64,000 nucleotides of DNA, taken from the NCBI RefSeq assembly GCF_028858725.1, contig NC_084767.1, positions 17,561,895 to 17,625,894 on the forward strand. Direction: 5' to 3'. The position numbers were made by a program, and so were the translations under genes. Positions 23,818 to 36,796 of the stretch are shown here, in pieces. Origin of the DNA: Colius striatus (lineage: Eukaryota; Chordata; Aves; Coliiformes; Coliidae). The stretch's first letter is position 1, and the number at the start of each line of letters is the position of its first letter. Under the pieces are notes generated by a model that had not been told where the DNA came from, made no database searches, and saw only the letters and a list, made by a program, of their open reading frames with translations.

Positions 23818-26800
23818 GAGAAAAAGATAAAAAGATTCAGGCACTTTGAAAATTAATTACTTTGTTGAGAATGCCTTTTTTCTTTTTGTTTTAATAAATC
23901 AACATGCTATTTTGATTCTCAGCCTCTGCATGTCCTGCTTGATATCAGAAAATTGGGTAGTATTGCTGATAATTATTCATTCAGAGCTGGAGTTACATAC
24001 AGTCTGTGGCACCTGATGGCTGGAGTTTAAGAACGATACAGTGGGATTTACAAAGTGGGACTGGATCGTGTGTTTTTTATCAGAGAAGTCTGGACATGAT
24101 AAATGAAACTTTTGCTCAGAGCACACAGAGCCCTATTGCATCTTATTCACTGTTTCAAAATCCAAACTCAAAGAAGTTAAAGAAAAAAAATAAATAAGAT
24201 GAAGAAGACTATTCCTCCTAATTATTTTATTCAATTAAGAATGCAAACATTTGGTAGCAGCACTTAGGCATGAAGAGCTAAATAAAAAAGGGAAAAGGTT
24301 CATAATGAAGTTGTACCAAATTAACAGAAATAATATCTAATAATTCCATTAATGTGTCTTTCTTATCCCTTGGTTAAGATTTGATTATCTTCTTGATTGT
24401 AAATTAATATTCAAAATCTACAAAGAGCATGAGCACACCTGGCCTTATTTGCTAAATCAAGACTGAATAGATAGTGACAGCACTTTGAATGTAATAACTC
24501 ACATCGGTACTTGGAGAATCAAAGGAGCAGAGATTTGTGATGCATTATTTTAAGCAGTTTCACTTTGAAAGTTATTAAAAAATGATCACAGATTAGTATT
24601 AAACCAAAACTTTTACTCTTGTGGATTTCTGATGCTGCAGTGCTGTATTCAAACAGCCAGTGTTCTCATTTAAAAAAAAACAAACACCACTGTGTCCTGT
24701 AATGCAGAATTAATTTGATACTATTTCTAGCTATGAATCTAATAGGTTTTCTTATTCTTCATAGTTAGGTTTTATCTTATGCACTGTTTAATTGTGTAAG
24801 TCCATTTCTAATGACATTGCCATGAATTATGACAAAAAAGTTAACAATTTAATCCTGATACCCTCAAATAAATGACTAGGGGATGATTCCAGTGACAGGA
24901 GGATCCCTTCTGATTTATAGCCCTGATTCAGGAAAGCTCTTCAGCACAGATTTTAGGTTAACCACTCTCTTAAGTCTCAGCAATTCCAGGGGAGTTTCAG
25001 TACCAGACTACTGGGAACATACTATTTATATTACACTTTTGTCAGCTGCACTGGAACATCCAGTTAAAGTCCAGCTGACAAAAAACACCAAGTCTTGTGG
25101 GGAAAAATAGCTCCACTAAATTTACAAAAATTAATATAGAAAATCATGAGTTTATCTGAGTTACAGCTTAGAAATGAAGACAAACACAATGCCTACTATT
25201 TATTTGTTGAGTTTCTGTTCTTCCGGCAGTGTATTCTGAGGGATTGAGCTGTGCATCAGATATTAAAGGAACTTATAGCCTTTTTTCTGCTTTACACTTA
25301 CTAGTTACTACAACTACCTCAAGGAAAGCTTTTGCAAGCTGAGTGAATTTGTGACCAGCCCAGATTTGAAATCCCAACTGTTTTATAGTTGCAAGTGTTG
25401 CTTTCCTCAATGGAATAGGTTTAATTTTAAATTTACTTCCATATGTATTACAGCATGCAAGCTGAAAACTTGCTTTCTGTGAGCATTCACTGTAGTGGAA
25501 AAGGATCACTCATGTCAGTTGGAAAGATAAAACTGTTGAAAAAAAACCCTAAAAATCCATGAGAACAGGCAGAGTCAAATAGTAACAGATCTGTATGGCG
25601 TTATCTTTGATCAGTCTCTATAGCTGTGACACACTCCTGTGCTTGGGTCTGCGTTCTGTAAGGAGGTGAAACATTTAGTTCTGAGGTGTCACAGGTTTTT
25701 GAGACAAGCTTACTGCCACTGTCTATCAGATGCATGTTTGAGGTTAGCAACATGCAGGTAGCCCTAAAATAGATGGTTTTGAAGGTCTGACCCTGTGTGG
25801 TGCTAAGCACTGTGCCCCGTCATCCGGGGGACCTCCACTGCTGCCAAAACACATTCCAGAATTTCAAATAATCTCCTGCTAGCGTCTTGGTGTGGTGGTT
25901 TCATGGTAATGGATCAGGTTGTTGGTATTTCCTGAGGAGAGTGTTCCAACCGAAGGACTGTGCCTCCTTCATTGGGTATGTATGCAGAACTGCCTTCGGT
26001 TCCAGTGGAGGCTCTTTGTCTGGGCTCAGTATGGGCTATGTGAGAGCTGATGGCGTGAGTTTGAGATCCACAGTTTTGAAGAGAATTTTGCCTTAATGAA
26101 TGAGCCAAAGCAGCTCTAAGTTATCCACCTAAATTGTAACATGGAACTGTGAAGTAGCTGTATCCCCCAATATGACTTGGATCTAGCAAAGATCTGGGAG
26201 GATTTTTCTTAGTACAGTTTTGGAAAATGAAGGTTTGCATTAGAGTGTAATGAAAATTGAGGCTTAGTTCTGTGTATGCAAAGCACTGTAATATGACTTG
26301 GGAGGTGGTTGAAAGGAGAAGGTATCACAAGTGTGTGAGAGCAAATGGGGATGGTGGACTTGGAGACCTGCTTCTTGCAAGGAAGGAACTGAGCACGGTC
26401 CTTTGAGCTCTTCACACCTGGAGACCTGACCTGGAGGGTGAGCGTCTGCTCCGCAGATGACTGTGCTCTTTGCATTTGGTCAACTGGTTAGACTTTGTCC
26501 AAAGGTATGAGTAAAGACAAGCTTGTAAGGGTTGATCTTAGAGTTGGGAGGAAGCAGCATGCTGTTGCCTGGCAGGCTGTGCCACAAGGCAGGTGAGCTT
26601 TCAGCTATGATTTTGGCAGAGCCCTTTGGGAAGTCTCTTACAGATGGTACAATTCTTGCCAGCACCTCTTAGAGCTGGGGTGGATATCATGGTCTGGTCC
26701 TGTCTTCTCACCTCACTGTCTGCAACCTTCCCACCTAAATGCTTTCCTTTCTGCTGTGAAACAGCCTGTATCACTCATGTAGAATTGCTTCTGTCTCTCC

Positions 26801-26937
26801 TTGCTGCAGGTTTCCCAGTAGGGTTTTGCAGCTCAGAGGAGCAACAAGCAAGACAAATCATCATTGTCCCCATCCCCACTGTGGTGTCACCCACAGAGGA
26901 CAGCATGGCACGCAGCTGAGGCAAAAGTGGGATGGCC

Positions 26938-27290
26938 AGTGGTGTTCAGCTTGGAGAACAGGCTGAGGGGAGACCTCCTAAAAGGAGGTTGTATCAAGGT
27001 GGGAATTGGTCTCTTCTCCCAAGCAACAAGTGACAGGACAAGAGGAAATGGCCTCAAGTTGTGCCAAGGGAGGTTTAGATTGAAGATTAGGAAGAATTTT
27101 TTCACTGAGAGAGTTGTTAGACATTGGAACAGGCTGCCCAGGGAGGCGGTGGAATCCCCATCCCTGGAGATACAGAAAAGCCATGTAGCTGAGGGCCATG
27201 GTTTAGTGGTGGGCTTGGCAGTGTTAGAGGAGGGGTTAGACTTGATGATCTTGAAAGTCTTTTCCAATCAAAAAGATTCTATGATTTTCT
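26938..27290 (+). mobile_element. CR1 LINE, 3' fragment with tail
   Basis: Sense-strand CR1 sequence runs from the end of ORF2 (GTTCAGCTTGGAGAACAGGC) through AGGACAAGAGGAAATGGCCT, TTTTTCACTGAGAGAGTTGT and GGAACAGGCTGCCCAGGGAG to the terminal TTCCAATCAAAAAGATTCTA. Compared with the copy at 61.6 kb it lacks roughly 18 bp near GAGACCTCCTAAAAGGAGG. Frames over this region encode ORF2-tail remnants such as [20 protein letters not shown]. The copy is inactive. Confidence 0.96.
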
Positions 27291-27818
27291 CCATCATCTT
27301 TTTTCTTTTGCAATTGTTTGGGCAGTTCTGCTAGTGAAAATCATAACGAAGGAAAGTTTTAATTTGAACAATCAGACATGCACACAAAGAAAAGAAGAAT
27401 GATCTGGAAAAAAAATCCCCCAAACTCCTTTCGCCTGCCACGCAGTGAGAAATGGAAATAAAGGTGGCCACTGCCTGTACTCGACAACGCTGTGACATGT
27501 GATATTTTCGGAGATATCTTGGGAGCATCTACCACATTTTACAGCATGTGAGGTATATCATCTGGAGCCGTTTTGATCTCCTGTAACCTGTTCACAAATG
27601 CATATATTTCATAACAGGCCCTGTGCCCTGATAAGGATCTCTGAGTTTCTTCTGCGTGGTATCTGCAAACAATTCAAAGCTGTTCCACACAAACAAATGT
27701 GAGAACCCCCTGACCACAGACTGCCTTTAGAGCAGACCAAGATTTGATGTTACTCATATCTTCCAGTACCTGTCAGAGTTCAAACAGGAAGCCTGGTTTT
27801 TCCTCTCATGTCAACAAC

Positions 27819-27857
27819 TTTTTTTTTTCTCCTTTTTTTTTTTTTTAATCTGAACAG
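27819..27857 (+). repeat. T-tract ending in an acceptor-like CTGAACAG
   Basis: Two T runs, separated by CTCC, end in AATCTGAACAG. As a splice acceptor (polypyrimidine tract plus CAG) this would be very strong. A T-rich microsatellite can mimic one by chance. Confidence 0.7.
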
Positions 27858-27962
27858 GCATTTCAGCAGCAGGCTCATGCTCGAGAGGTGGAAGTCCTGT
27901 ATTTCTTCAGGACAAACAAGTACTTGCGCTGGTACGTCACTGCTGACATTAACAAGAGCTGA
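27858..27962 (+). CDS. Candidate terminal coding exon, unrecognised
   Basis: Directly after the strong acceptor-like tract the phase-0 frame is open for 34 codons and ends at TGA (27960-27962). The peptide begins AFQQQAHAREVEVLYFFRTN and continues KYLRWYVTADINKS. This is protein-like composition, but I do not recognise a family. The opposite strand is also open across the segment, so coding direction is not settled. No upstream partner exon is known. Pseudo-exons of this kind are common. Confidence 0.2.
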   Translation, partial: AFQQQAHAREVEVLYFFRTNKYLRWYVTADINKS

Positions 27963-30900
27963 ATGTGTGGTTTTCGGTGATCCTGTGGGTGCTTCTATAG
28001 AAACGGACATATCGGCTTTGAACAATCACACAAAAAAGGAATTCATTCATACAGGATATAGGTAACGCGCAGCCGAGGGCTCGCCGCAGATAGTGCTTTG
28101 CTTGGGAAAGGTCAGACAAAAACTGGGTGCTCTTTCTCCTGGTGCCACTGTATTTTGTGCTTACACGGTAACACTTTTAATCGCTTCAGCATGTTTGTCA
28201 TTTATATGATATCCTGCTTGCCAGTGCCCCAGAGATGTCACATGAAAAGTTTAAACAGAATAAATACTTGTATTTGCTGATGAGGAAGTTTCATCTGAGC
28301 ATTTAAGCTATTAATTAATTAACATGTCCTCAAAACACACGAAAGAAAGTCTCGTACCCAGGCCAGAGATTTGGCCATAGCCACCCATGTATGTTTTGGC
28401 ACGGCTGGAAACAGAAATGAAGAATTTCGTTTCATTACATACTAATTTCTCGTCTTTCATGATCCCAGTCAATAAATGTCATCAAACCTGACACTCTCAG
28501 CCCCTTCCAGTCCAGGATTGGAAATGCTTTAGTAACATTTAACTTCCATTTTCCATATTCACAGGGATGATAAGTTTATAACAGAGAATAATTATTGACA
28601 TGGACCAATGTTTGTGTTGGAAAGCACTGACTTTGTCAAGGAATGTGCTAGTTCTGAGGATCATTTTTCCCCATTTGATTTATTCTTGACAGATGCAAAA
28701 ACCATCTCACATGCAGCTGCATTAAGAAAAGAACACACAGGCATTTCCATGACTTTCATCTTGCTTTGTATTTATGTCATTATAAAACATGCTTTTGTGG
28801 TGTGCATAATCAAGGTACAGAACATCTGCTAAAGTCTCATTACAGCAAAAAGCTCCATAAAGTTAAATTTTAGTTGTTTTCTTTTGTAAAAGCAACCCAA
28901 CAAACAGCTGGATAATATTATGACTTGTAGTAGTGTTTGCTGTGAGTGCTACATACTGAAATGCTGGTGACAGGCTCAGAAGATGCAGAGAGAGGTCACG
29001 GAGTTTCTGGGTCACAGAGGAGTGTGCGATGGTGGGTACCTGTGAGCTGGTGAAATGGCCTCTCGAGTTGCCCACGAAACCACATAGGTTTCCTTTGTTC
29101 ACTCTTTATGTCTACATTTCCAGCAGGGCTTCTGCTCAAATTATTAAGTTATTTTGACACCATTGCATTTTTTTTTTCAGGAGCCGTTTCAGGAACTTTA
29201 TGTCAAATCTGACACATAAAGGCTCCCAGAAATTGGCACTGCTGGTGCTGTGGTGTTCTGCATGTTCCTATTGCTCAGCTGCAGACCTGAAAATGCCTTC
29301 ACCTCTTGCTCCCCCAACCCATCTCTGCCCTAAACACTTGTAGTCCAGGGTAAGAAGGGAGAAATTATTTGCATTTAGTAAAATAAATCTCTCCTTTCTG
29401 ATTTTCTTTCTAACTCTTAATATTTCATGAAACTTCAGGGAGAAAAAAAATTCCAGGTATGGGCTACTTATAAGCCTGATTCAGAAAAGAAACACATACG
29501 TAGCTGAAGTCAAGTACATGCTGTATGTAACATCCTGCTGAACAAATAAGTACCTGTGGCTCAAATCAGCAGCTTGTATCAGAAATGAGTATTAAAGCGT
29601 TTACAGTCTCTTAATCATTTGCCTTCTGCTTTACACAATATCTTTGTGTGTCTGCTTGGTCAACGCCCTGTGTTATCCACAGGATCTTCACCCACTGACT
29701 GTGCTTCCCCAGGGGCTGAGCCTGAGTCTGAGGATGCTGGGGCATCAACATGGCTTCTGCAGATGTGGCTGGCTGGGCTTCCCTTGCTGCAGGGTGATGT
29801 TACGCAGGGTGGCAGGAGATGGGCTGACCCTAGGAGCTGGCCGGCGTCAGCTGGGTACTGATTAAATTGGTTAACTCTTGGTGCTCACATTCCCCAAGGG
29901 CAACTCAAAGCTCCATGTGCACCACGGTGTTCAGAAGTATCTTCTCTCAGAGAAGCTGCTGGTCTCTGCTTAGTCAGGGGCATGACTAGCTGCAATTAGG
30001 TAAATACAAGTAATTACAGTCAACTACTGTTTTAGGGCAAACTGGGCTTTTCCCAGTAATTGCAGGTACTACTGTTACCCGTGTGCATACAGTGGTGTGT
30101 GTTTTTATGGTTACAAAAGTTTGCTAGTAACTGAATGATAGCTAGCTGGGAGAAAACACAGAATTGTGTTGCCTTTTCAGGGACTGTGTTACAAACCAGA
30201 GACCTGATTGCTCCATAATATTCAGGAAACATATGGGTTCAACTTGCTGGAGACTAGCACGTGCTCACGTAACCCAGTGCCCATTGTAGTTGGGATGGAC
30301 CTATGTATTTGGATTTATGGATGGTCTTACATTGATTGGGATATGATGTCACATTCTCTGTAAGCCTATTCAAGGCATGGCACACTGGCCCCCTGCCATG
30401 TGCTGTGGATGTGCACGAGCTTTGAACGTCACCAAGTTTAGCTCCAAGCTCTGGCAATTCAGTTCTTGTAAAAACTGACTGTAACTGCACTTGATACTTT
30501 TAGTGGGGTGATGGCACGTTTCAATTGCCAGCCTAACAGCCTGGCTGCAGGATGGTCTCAGCGGTGGGTCCTGGAAGGTCTGGCACTGGTGGTTCTCTCA
30601 GCCACACTTGCCGTTGGCACAGTTGTATCTGTATCTGTCAGTTGTATCTGGCATTTGCCAGAGAAAGAGCTAACCTGGTGCCGCAAACCTCTTTACATTG
30701 TCTGTTAGATGGCAGTTCTCTTGGACTCTGAGCTGGATTTTATCTGTTTGAAGTGGAAAACTCTATACCCTTTTGTTCGGCTGCCTGCAGTATTCTAGAG
30801 TACAGAAGGCAAAGAGAGCAGCTGCTTGAATTAAATCAAATGTTTTCCAGATTCTGCTCAAGAGTGGTGGTCAAGAGCATTTGACTTCTCAGAATCCACA

Positions 30901-31891
30901 GGGTAACAAAAGAGATTTGCTGGAGGTCCCTGGGCCCCTCAAGGGGTCTCAGAGAGGGACTCGGGCTGGTGCACGCATGGCAGCATGTGGGTTCCCTTGG
31001 GAGGGAGCACTGTTAAGCTCCTCTCCTACCTCTGGTGACCCTGGCACTCTCTGCTCCCTTACACGCTTGGATGTTTCACTTTGCCAAGGTGTCAGATCCT
31101 GGGTTTGAGGCAGCACAGGATACGTGCACTCAGATCAGCATGGGGAAGGACTTGCTTCTGGAATGTGCCAGTAACTGCCTGCTTGACACTGGCTGAGGGC
31201 AGAGAGAGGTACAGGTGGGAGATCACAGCCTCCCCTGGGCTGGGTCAACTGAGTTGGGATGTACTTTTGGGAGGCTGCAAAGCTGCTTCGTGTCTTCAAG
31301 GCCATAACCTCAGTCTAAGACGTTGGGATGGCATGTGGCAAGGGAGAAGACAGTCCTGCCTTCCTTTTCTACTCTCATATGTTGGTCTGGGCCACTCCAG
31401 CCACCTCTGGACAGGCTGTCTGCCATATGCAAGGATTTCATAGCAAAAAACAAGCATCCTGTTTTGGCTAGCATCAACCCCAGCAGTCATATGCCTCATG
31501 AACATCACTCGGGCCAGTGGCAGTCTGCTGAAAAACAAAGGATTCCTTAATAGTCAAGATAGGAAGATGAGACACTGCTGTGCTATTTAAAGCAAAGTCT
31601 TTAAGTCTAATAAATTTATTCCAATTCTGGAGCAGGGAGTTTGCCTGGAAAGGCGGCATTTATATTCTACCCCAGGGACTGAAGCGCCCTTGCACACTTT
31701 CATGTATCTCTTTTCTTCAAAGTCATGCTTTACCTAGAGCTTCATTACTGCTTACAATTACAACGTACAGCTCCCATCAGTCATTTTGTAGCTTTTTTTT
31801 TGGATAAGCAGTGGTGGTGTGCACAGAGGCAGACACAGGCTAAGTCTGTAGCTCATTACCCCGTTCAAATAAAACGTTGTGTGCTTCAGGA
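27963..31891. other. No gene recognised
   Basis: Unique sequence without recognisable transposons. A GC-richer section (about 30.5-31.4 kb) has overlapping open frames on both strands, but none with a domain or a paired splice signal that I trust. Confidence 0.45.
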
Positions 31892-32044
31892 CAGCCCTGT
31901 GAGTTAGGAAAATGGTGTGTTTTACAGACAGGGATTTGAGACGGGGAGCAGGTGAGCGCCTTGCCTGGAATCCCATGGGATGTTGGCAGCAGAAAGTTGT
32001 ATTTCTGTCTAGTGCCCTAACTACTGAACCGTCCTGTCTCCTGC
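31892..32044 (-). mobile_element. MIR-like SINE, reverse orientation
   Basis: In order the sequence shows GCCCTGTGAGTTAGGAAAAT, TTTTACAGACAGGGATTTGA, a degraded 'gaggtgaagtgacttgcc' segment, GGCAGCAGAAAGTTGTATTT and CCCTAACTACTGAACCGTCC. This follows the complement of MIR-type SINEs from the 3' region toward the tRNA-related part. It is heavily diverged, consistent with great age. Confidence 0.75.
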
Positions 32045-33299
32045 TTTCGGGCGAGAGAGTCTGAAAATGCCATTGATTAGAAAGTGCTGCTGAAGAAAGG
32101 TAGGACCGACTAGACTGTACTGGGAGACATGCAAAAATAAACAGAAGACAACAAACGGCGTGATGTAAATTAGCTTTGTAAAACTTCTTTCAGCTTTAAT
32201 AATCTCAGATGCCATTAGAACACACAGGCAAGGAGATGTCTGTGTTTTTGAAAAAAACAAGATATGATTTTAACCAGATAAAATCCCTTTAATTAGTCTG
32301 AAATTTTTGCTTATGTTTTATAACAACATATTTCCATGTGCATGCCAGAAAGTCAGGGAAACATGGAAATCATTGACAGTTTGCAGCATTCACTGCTGGG
32401 ATACAGCAGATTATTTCAATGAAGCCTAGATAAACTCTCTACTTGTACAAAACATTTGTCTGGTGGTCCCTTTCCTTTGCTCTGTCATCTTCCACTGCAC
32501 ATCTGTTTTGGGATGGAACATATGAGCCCATGCTTGAGAATCAGGTTGTTTATATGATGCAATATTTAAATAATTTTTGGTTTTCATAAGTCTGGAAAAA
32601 TAATTGTCATCTTGGTGGCATGGGTTACAATAATGAAGCTCTCTTGTTACTGTGGGTGAGCTTGGGCCACTATTGAAAGAGGTTTTCTCCAAAATAGAGA
32701 TGTGTTTGCACTCAGTTGAACTGATGCGAGGACAAAGCTTCTCCTACAGCTGCTCAGCATCAAAGTGGTCCTGGAGGGAATTTTGGGGTCTCCTATGATG
32801 CAAGTGATGGGGGTGATTGGTTGGAATAAAATCACAAAAGCTCTTTGTTCATGCACGTTTTTGGAAGGTGCCCAGGAGTGGGTGAGTGAAGGTGCTAGGT
32901 ACTCTCCTGTCCTGCCAAAGGGGCATGGGAGCAGCTCAGCCTCTGCCATGGGGCCAGGTTTAGGGTGAACACAAGCTGGGGAAGGGAACGATCTCACATA
33001 TTTTCCATTTGCCTAACCACAGGCAGTTTGTTTTTAAGCACTTTGGTTATTGGGCTGCGGCAGGAATGGGCTGCATTACTGTGTACCTCCCATCACCGCT
33101 TCCCCTCTGACACCCTGATGTGCCATGGGGCTGCAGGGCCAAGACCTCAGTCCTGGCCCGGGAACCATCTTGCGCTGAGCTCGATGTGGGGATGGGTTGA
33201 GGAGCTGCAGATGCTCAGAGCTCCTGCTTGCTTTTCCTGAAACCTTGCCATTAATCTTGAAAGACTGAAGGTATTTTCTGCTAATCTTTGGGACACCAG
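32045..33299. other. No gene recognised
   Basis: GC content rises toward 32.7-33.2 kb and several frames are open on both strands, but none shows a recognisable domain. No transposon was recognised. Confidence 0.4.
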
Positions 33300-33363
33300 A
33301 GATCAGCTTGGCTGATGCTCTTGGGGACACCAGCCCTTTTCCACCTCAGCTACCCGAAGAAAG
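33300..33363 (+). CDS. Candidate internal exon, unrecognised
   Basis: An acceptor (TTTTCTGCTAATCTTTGGGACACCAG, 33274-33299) and a donor (AAAG|GTAATG at 33364) bracket 64 nt that are open in one frame, encoding ISLADALGDTSPFPPQLPEE. The peptide is plausible but matches no family I know. Its phase does not join in frame to the next candidate at 33684, so the two are not consecutive exons in these frames. It may be a chance pseudo-exon. Confidence 0.15.
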
Positions 33364-33683
33364 GTAATGTGGTGCTGACCCTGAGCATTAATTACCTGGC
33401 TGTAAATTGGGATGATATTTTCCCATCAGGTTTTTAAAGCTGCCATGAGGTTTGGTGGTGACGGTTGGCAAGCTCAGGTGTCACCTCTAGCAGCCAGACC
33501 ATTTGTCAAGGTCTATGAGCTACAGAAGCAGCGCAGTGAGAACAGGGGCCTATTCGGAGAACTCTGCCCAGGAAACCACAGTTTGGAGTGTGTGCCCCTC
33601 ACCCTGCCAGCCCCATGGCATGTCTTGAGCTGGCACCAAATGGGAAACACAAAAGAAGTATTATAACAGAGAAACTCTTGCAG

Positions 33684-33748
33684 AGGTCCTGAAGTGGGAA
33701 CACAAAGCCATTTTATTTGCAAATTTCTTTGCTGCCTTTGTTTCCAAG
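33684..33748 (+). CDS. Candidate internal exon, unrecognised
   Basis: The segment ends at a strong donor (CCAAG|GTAAGA, 33749) and begins after a moderate acceptor (AAACTCTTGCAG). The frame is open for 21 codons here and extends about 20 codons further upstream without a stop. It encodes VLKWEHKAILFANFFAAFVS followed by K. The FFA-x-F pattern faintly recalls the segment just before the reverse transcriptase domain of LINE ORF2, but too little matches to call it. Unrecognised. Confidence 0.15.
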
Positions 33749-36215
33749 GTAAGAGGTGGTTATGTACATGAGCAGACTTTTGGTCTCTGGTTCTCACAAA
33801 AACGCTCGTACAGCTGGGAAAAAGCCCAAGCGTTCCTTTGAGAAGGGATATTTTTGATTTTCAGCTTCTAGCAGGGCACTGTTCCTACAGTTGTGCTGTT
33901 CACAGCTGGGTCTCTATTTTCTCACCCTCGCAGTCTCCCCCAGAGCACCCTCTGTCCCTATGCAGGGACCCAGCCATGTCTGATATCCCCTCAGTGGCTG
34001 CTCTCTCAGGAGAGCTCTGGGAACCCCAGTGCCAAACAGAGACACAGATAGCTTCTGCTCTCAGGCTTATACAGTCTTAGAAGAGGTGAAACCTTGACTT
34101 TCCAGTCATCTACTTCCCTGGGTGAGAGAAAAGCTGTGCAAATAAATCCAATGTATAATAAAAGTGAAAACTGTCAGAATTGGGTATTTCACACTCAATG
34201 TAAAATTGAAACCTGATTTTTTTTTTGGTTAAAAAATTCACTGGCTTTTTTTTTTTGTTTTTGCCATTTAGAAATGAGTTATTTTCGAATAAAGAGATGA
34301 GGCTTTTTTCAGAAATGAGTAAAATTTGTCCCATCTTTAAGCAAAGGGGATTTGCGATGGGAACCTCTCAGCCTGCACAGTGACATACATGTGCATGCTT
34401 CTGTGTGAGAACTCTGCTTGACAAAAGAGAAACCCGAAGCTGGGTAGTGGTGTTGGCAGCAACACCCAAAACAAAATGGTGAAGATGCTCTGCAGATACA
34501 CTTGCCAAGTCAGAGAAGAAATCTCTGTCTTTCTACACACTCTCAAATTGTGTTTTGGTAAATATTTTTACTGTAGGCAATTGGGCAGCAGAAGTGTTCC
34601 ATTGCTGCAGGAGCGCCGGCCACAAATCCTTCCCATTGCCTTCTGCTGTTCGTGAGCAAGTGTGACTCACATCAGTGGGCTGAATGATCCTGTTTCCTCA
34701 TGATTTGCCCTGATGTTAGGCTCAACAGTGGCTTGGCTGCATTTGCTCTTGTCTATGTGCCTGCAGAGCCCTGGCCTACCCTGCCCTCACCATCTGATTG
34801 ATGGAGCTGCTGCTTTGGGAAGAGTAGAGAGTGTTTCTGCTGGCTTAGGGAAGGGTTAAATGAAGCTCAAAGTCAGATATTAATTAGCCATCAAGAGTCT
34901 TATTTTTCAGAATTTCCCGCAGCTTTTTTTATCTCTCCATCTTTGAAAGAACATTGTCTTTCCCATACTTTTGCAGATCTCCTCACTGTTTCTGCAAGTT
35001 CTGTGCTTTTCATCCAGTCCTCTCTTTCCATCACTGCTACGGCTCTATTTAACAGAAGAAAAAGAAGTGAATTTGCTGTCTGCTCTGCAGCAATTACTAT
35101 GATCACTTCAGCTTTGCTCAGTGTTACACAGCAGCAAGCTGAGAGCTCACACAAGTCTTAATACACAGCAGGTCACAACACGAAGATGGATTTTTAAAGA
35201 ACTTGGTTATTGTAGGTTTTTTTTCAAGTTGGGAGCTTTCTCATGCTTTAGCTGCTGTTTTGGATGAGACAACTACAGTAACAAGATAACCAGCCAAATG
35301 TAAACAAGCCCTTAATTTTAGAAGATCAGAGATGACAAAGATTATTAAATGCTAGGAAAAAGTTTCTCCTCTGCTACTAATTTACTGAAAAACTTGCACT
35401 TCCTCGAATGCATCATGTAGGTGATTAATACAAGAGGAAAGAAAAATCCAGTATCTTATAATGTGTCACACTTGTAGATGAAACAGATGTGTGGACTTGT
35501 TTGTTCTCACACAACACCGATTTCAAGAAAGCATCTAAGGGAACTTTCACAGGCATAAAACGTTCCTTAACACCAGTGTCTGCCCGAGAAGCACACCAAG
35601 ACAACCGATTACAATCCAATTCCTGTTATAGATTTTATGGATTATGTGTTACCATCATTGTTAATGAATTCAGCAATATTTAATGGACTGCTAGAATGCT
35701 GTTGAAATGTTACTTTGAATGTGCTGTAAACCAACAGAACAGAAGCAGGCGTTGCAAAAGCAGCAGGAGAGCAATACCCAGCAGCAGCTCTCATGTGGGG
35801 GCCCCTCCAGTGCTGGCAACAAGGAAGAGAGCAGTCAGAGTTGCCCCATGGCAGACTGTCAGCCCCATTTAGGAATGATGGGTGAATCCCACAGCCCAGA
35901 TTGTGCCTGAGCACAGCCTGAGGGTACCAGAGGTGCAGGGGAGCAGGAAAGGAAGATAAATGGAGTTCATCTGCTTCTGAGGTGTGCCATAGAGAAATGG
36001 CTCATTTCACACATCAAGCAGGTGAATTCTCTCCTTTTTCTATTTATCACCAAACCACTGCCTCCTGGGGCTCTTGACTAAAACACCGGCTAAATCAAAC
36101 CTCATTCTTTACAAACAAAAAGTGCTGACCATTCATTTCCAAGTTTTCAGGTCACCGTGGCCTTGTACTGGTGATGAGGTCCTCGACTGAGCAGTTTAAT
36201 TTCTGTGGGCACTGT
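33749..36215. other. No gene recognised
   Basis: Mixed-composition unique DNA with a few T- and A-runs (near 34.2 kb). Open frames are below 100 codons and no exon or transposon is recognisable. Confidence 0.4.
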
Positions 36216-36230
36216 CACCATCTAGTGGCA
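36216..36230 (-). promoter_or_regulatory. CTCF-like site (moderate)
   Basis: The minus strand reads TGCCACTAGATGGTG, matching the CTCF core CCASYAGRKGGC except that the final C is T. The orientation is the same as the strong site at 14.5 kb. Confidence 0.35.
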
Positions 36231-36796
36231 CCTCGCTCCTGGCTTGCAGGGCAGCTGCTGCGTTGTCCTCCCCTGGGGTTTGCCCTACGGTCACTCATTT
36301 CTCCCGGTTACCCATACTGGCTTTACCAATTCTCAAGCTAAAAGCCTGGAGGTGTGGCAGCAGCTTTATCTGCCAGATTCTCCCTTTTCTGCTGCTAGGG
36401 AGGTGCTCTTCCTGGCTGAATGAGTTGCCTTTGGAGGACTGGAGTGTTGTGTGTTTGAGGGTGTTTAAGTGCAAGAGGAAAAGTTTGTGGGAGAGTTTTG
36501 TGCTCTTGAACACTCAGGCTATTGCAAAGTGGAAATGATGGAAGTTGTGACTAGCCAAAATAATCTGTGGTAATAATGTAGCAGGGATGGGGGTGTATGT
36601 TAATCATACAGCCATGATTAAGTTATTTAGTGGTTTGCTCCATTTCATGAAGGAAATACGCAGTGAAAACAGCCCTGCTCTTGCTGCTCAGGTCTCTGTG
36701 CCATCCCCTCCGGTGCAAAACAGTCACTTCTCATGATCAAAGCCCAGCTCTCACTTTTCTGTCTAACACTAAAAAATCTGAGATGAGCAATGTTGT

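Larger units (their letters stand above)
20516..26937. other. No gene recognised
   Basis: AT-rich DNA with one tiny CR1 end, a GT microsatellite and a poly-A tract (listed separately). Open frames stay below about 100 codons, apart from those belonging to or adjoining the CR1 at 26.9 kb. I see no convincing exon. Confidence 0.45.

Noticed and set aside
33640-33780. Possible LINE reverse-transcriptase relic (NFFAAF-like segment)
   Set aside because: Only a handful of residues agree with the LINE pattern, and neither flank continues the similarity.
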